NCBI GenBank assembly: GCA_003222755.1 | Contig: QHXA01000084.1 | Span: 1 to 15,721, forward strand | Length of the DNA stretch: 15,721 nucleotides | Direction of reading: 5' to 3' | Origin: Acidobacteriota bacterium | Lineage (GTDB): Bacteria > Acidobacteriota > Terriglobia > 20CM-2-55-15 | Shown: piece after piece, positions 15,253 to 15,721 of the stretch | Layout: each line of letters starts with the position of its first letter | How positions within the stretch are numbered: the first letter of the stretch is position 1 | Made by a program: the position numbers and the translations under genes | The notes under the pieces: model-generated | Seen by the model: the letters and a program-made list of their open reading frames with translations, nothing else | Told to the model about the DNA's origin: nothing | The model's database searches: none

Positions 15253-15276
15253 CCGGGGCGGCGCCGGCCGCCCCGG
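15253..15276 (+). terminator. Strong GC hairpin ending the peptide operon
   Basis: CCGGGGCGG (15253-15261), loop CGCCGG and CCGCCCCGG (15268-15276) form a perfect 9-bp stem starting four bases after the second peptide's stop. Only a weak T-tract follows (ATTT, then CTTCTTTCTT), so termination may be partial, or the hairpin may mainly stabilise the short mRNA. Confidence 0.6.
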
Positions 15277-15280
15277 ATTT

Positions 15281-15446
15281 CCCCACTTCTTTCTTAACGT
15301 CGGGCCCACCGTCCGGATTGCTTCGGTACACCGCTTCGCGGCCGTCTTACTACCGGCCGGTCCCCCCACGTTTTCTTAGCGTCGGGCCCACCGTCCGGAT
15401 TGTTTGGGTACACCGCTTCGCGGCCTTCTTACTAACCGGCCGGTCC
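15281..15446. repeat. Two tandem 83-bp direct repeats
   Basis: Units 15281-15363 and 15364-15446 are each 83 bases and about 90% identical, with compensating single-base gaps. A third unit begins (CCCCACGT, 15447-15454) and then breaks off. Each unit contains GTCGGGCCCACCGTCCGGAT, a CCGC-TTC-GCGG hairpin, and an ACCGGCCGGT-type palindrome near its end. No reading frame looks coding. They fill the space between the peptide pair and the PTPS-like gene and may be structured RNA, protein-binding sites, or an expanding non-coding repeat. Confidence 0.8.
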
Positions 15447-15458
15447 CCCCACGTGCGC

Positions 15459-15469
15459 TATGCTATTCT
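15459..15469 (+). promoter_or_regulatory. Possible -10 element(s) close to the PTPS-like start
   Basis: TATGCT (15459-15464) and TATTCT (15464-15469) overlap just before the ATG at 15476. A start site at normal distance would give a leader of zero to a few bases. No Shine-Dalgarno sequence precedes the ATG, which again suggests leaderless translation. No clear -35 box is seen. Confidence 0.35.
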
Positions 15470-15475
15470 CACACC

Positions 15476-15721
15476 ATGAAACTAGGTGTGACCGACTACG
15501 TGGACTGCGCCCATTTTCTGCCGGGGCATCCGAAATGCGGGCCTCTGCACGGCCACACTTATAAAATCGAAGTCACCGTTGAAGGTAAGCCGAAGGACGG
15601 CATGATCATCGATTTCGCCGACCTGAAGCAGGCGGTCCGAGACGTCCTGGATCATTACGATCACCGCTCGTGGAATAACTTCCTCGAATATCCATCCGTC
15701 GAAAACATTTGCGAGCTCCTC
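15476..15721 (+). CDS. 6-pyruvoyl-tetrahydropterin synthase / QueD family protein (3' end outside window)
   Basis: The first 82 residues of a PTPS/QueD-family enzyme, cut by the window edge. Family members act on dihydroneopterin triphosphate; QueD makes 6-carboxy-tetrahydropterin for 7-deazaguanine (queuosine) synthesis. The zinc ligands are His13 (CAHFLPG) and His25/His27 (LHGHTYK), with the catalytic Cys21 in KCGPLHGH. IDFADLK (45-51), LDH (58-60, catalytic Asp/His region) and PSVEN (73-77, usually PTxEN) complete the core. Full-length proteins are about 120-140 residues, so roughly half is missing. Without seeing queE or queC, QueD and pterin-type roles cannot be told apart. Its position after the peptide genes makes it a possible partner, but the hairpin and tandem repeats between them argue for a separate transcript. 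Confidence 0.9.
   Translation, partial: MKLGVTDYVDCAHFLPGHPKCGPLHGHTYKIEVTVEGKPKDGMIIDFADLKQAVRDVLDHYDHRSWNNFLEYPSVENICELL

Noticed and set aside
15007..15369. A 120-codon minus-strand open frame across the micropeptides and tandem repeats
   Set aside because: The plus-strand peptides show selection on synonymous sites and strong ribosome-binding sites; the antisense frame has neither and runs through non-coding repeats.

Overview
The window looks like chromosomal DNA from a GC-rich, Gram-negative soil or sediment bacterium, most likely an Acidobacteriota member. This is an inference. It rests on the DUF1592-family / DUF1552 / ankyrin gene set, the periplasmic PQQ dehydrogenase, Tat-exported enzymes, and many dispersed GC-rich hairpin repeats between genes. 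No rRNA or tRNA gene and no CRISPR array was seen.

Layout. At the left edge there may be the first codons of a minus-strand gene. Next comes a Tat-exported sulfite-oxidase-family molybdoenzyme (216-1379), bracketed by two inverted, almost identical 67-bp palindromic repeats, and then a secreted SMP-30-like beta-propeller (1474-2481). A repeat-rich gap (2482-3104) carries a composite head-to-head hairpin element, and a second copy lies at 8434-8554. Between them is a three-gene minus-strand operon, transcribed from 8324 down to 3105: a large c-type-cytochrome DUF1587/1595/1592/1588/1585 protein, a Tat-exported DUF1552 protein, and a secreted ankyrin-repeat protein joined to it by an ATGA overlap. 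All three appear to be exported, so they probably act together outside the cytoplasm, but their substrate is unknown.

The right half starts with a PQQ-dependent dehydrogenase (8785-10458) that carries the Asp-x-Asp pair seen in lanthanide-type enzymes. A TTG-started PNPOx-like flavin protein and an unrecognised 187-residue protein follow. Next is a broken cas1 on the minus strand (11841-12784), with an internal frameshift and loss of the C-terminus including the third metal ligand. Divergent from it is a single-chain aconitase-superfamily hydratase with the swivel domain first (12837-14876).

The most interesting part is the right end. Two tandem, paralogous, acidic 41- and 42-residue peptide genes each have a near-perfect Shine-Dalgarno. 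They sit behind a sigma70-like promoter whose -35 box lies inside a perfect inverted repeat. They differ mostly by synonymous changes, so they are under purifying selection, and they end at a strong hairpin. Two tandem 83-bp repeats and a PTPS/QueD-family gene cut by the window edge follow. The peptide pair looks like RiPP-type precursors or another abundant small-peptide system; no modification enzyme is visible inside the window.
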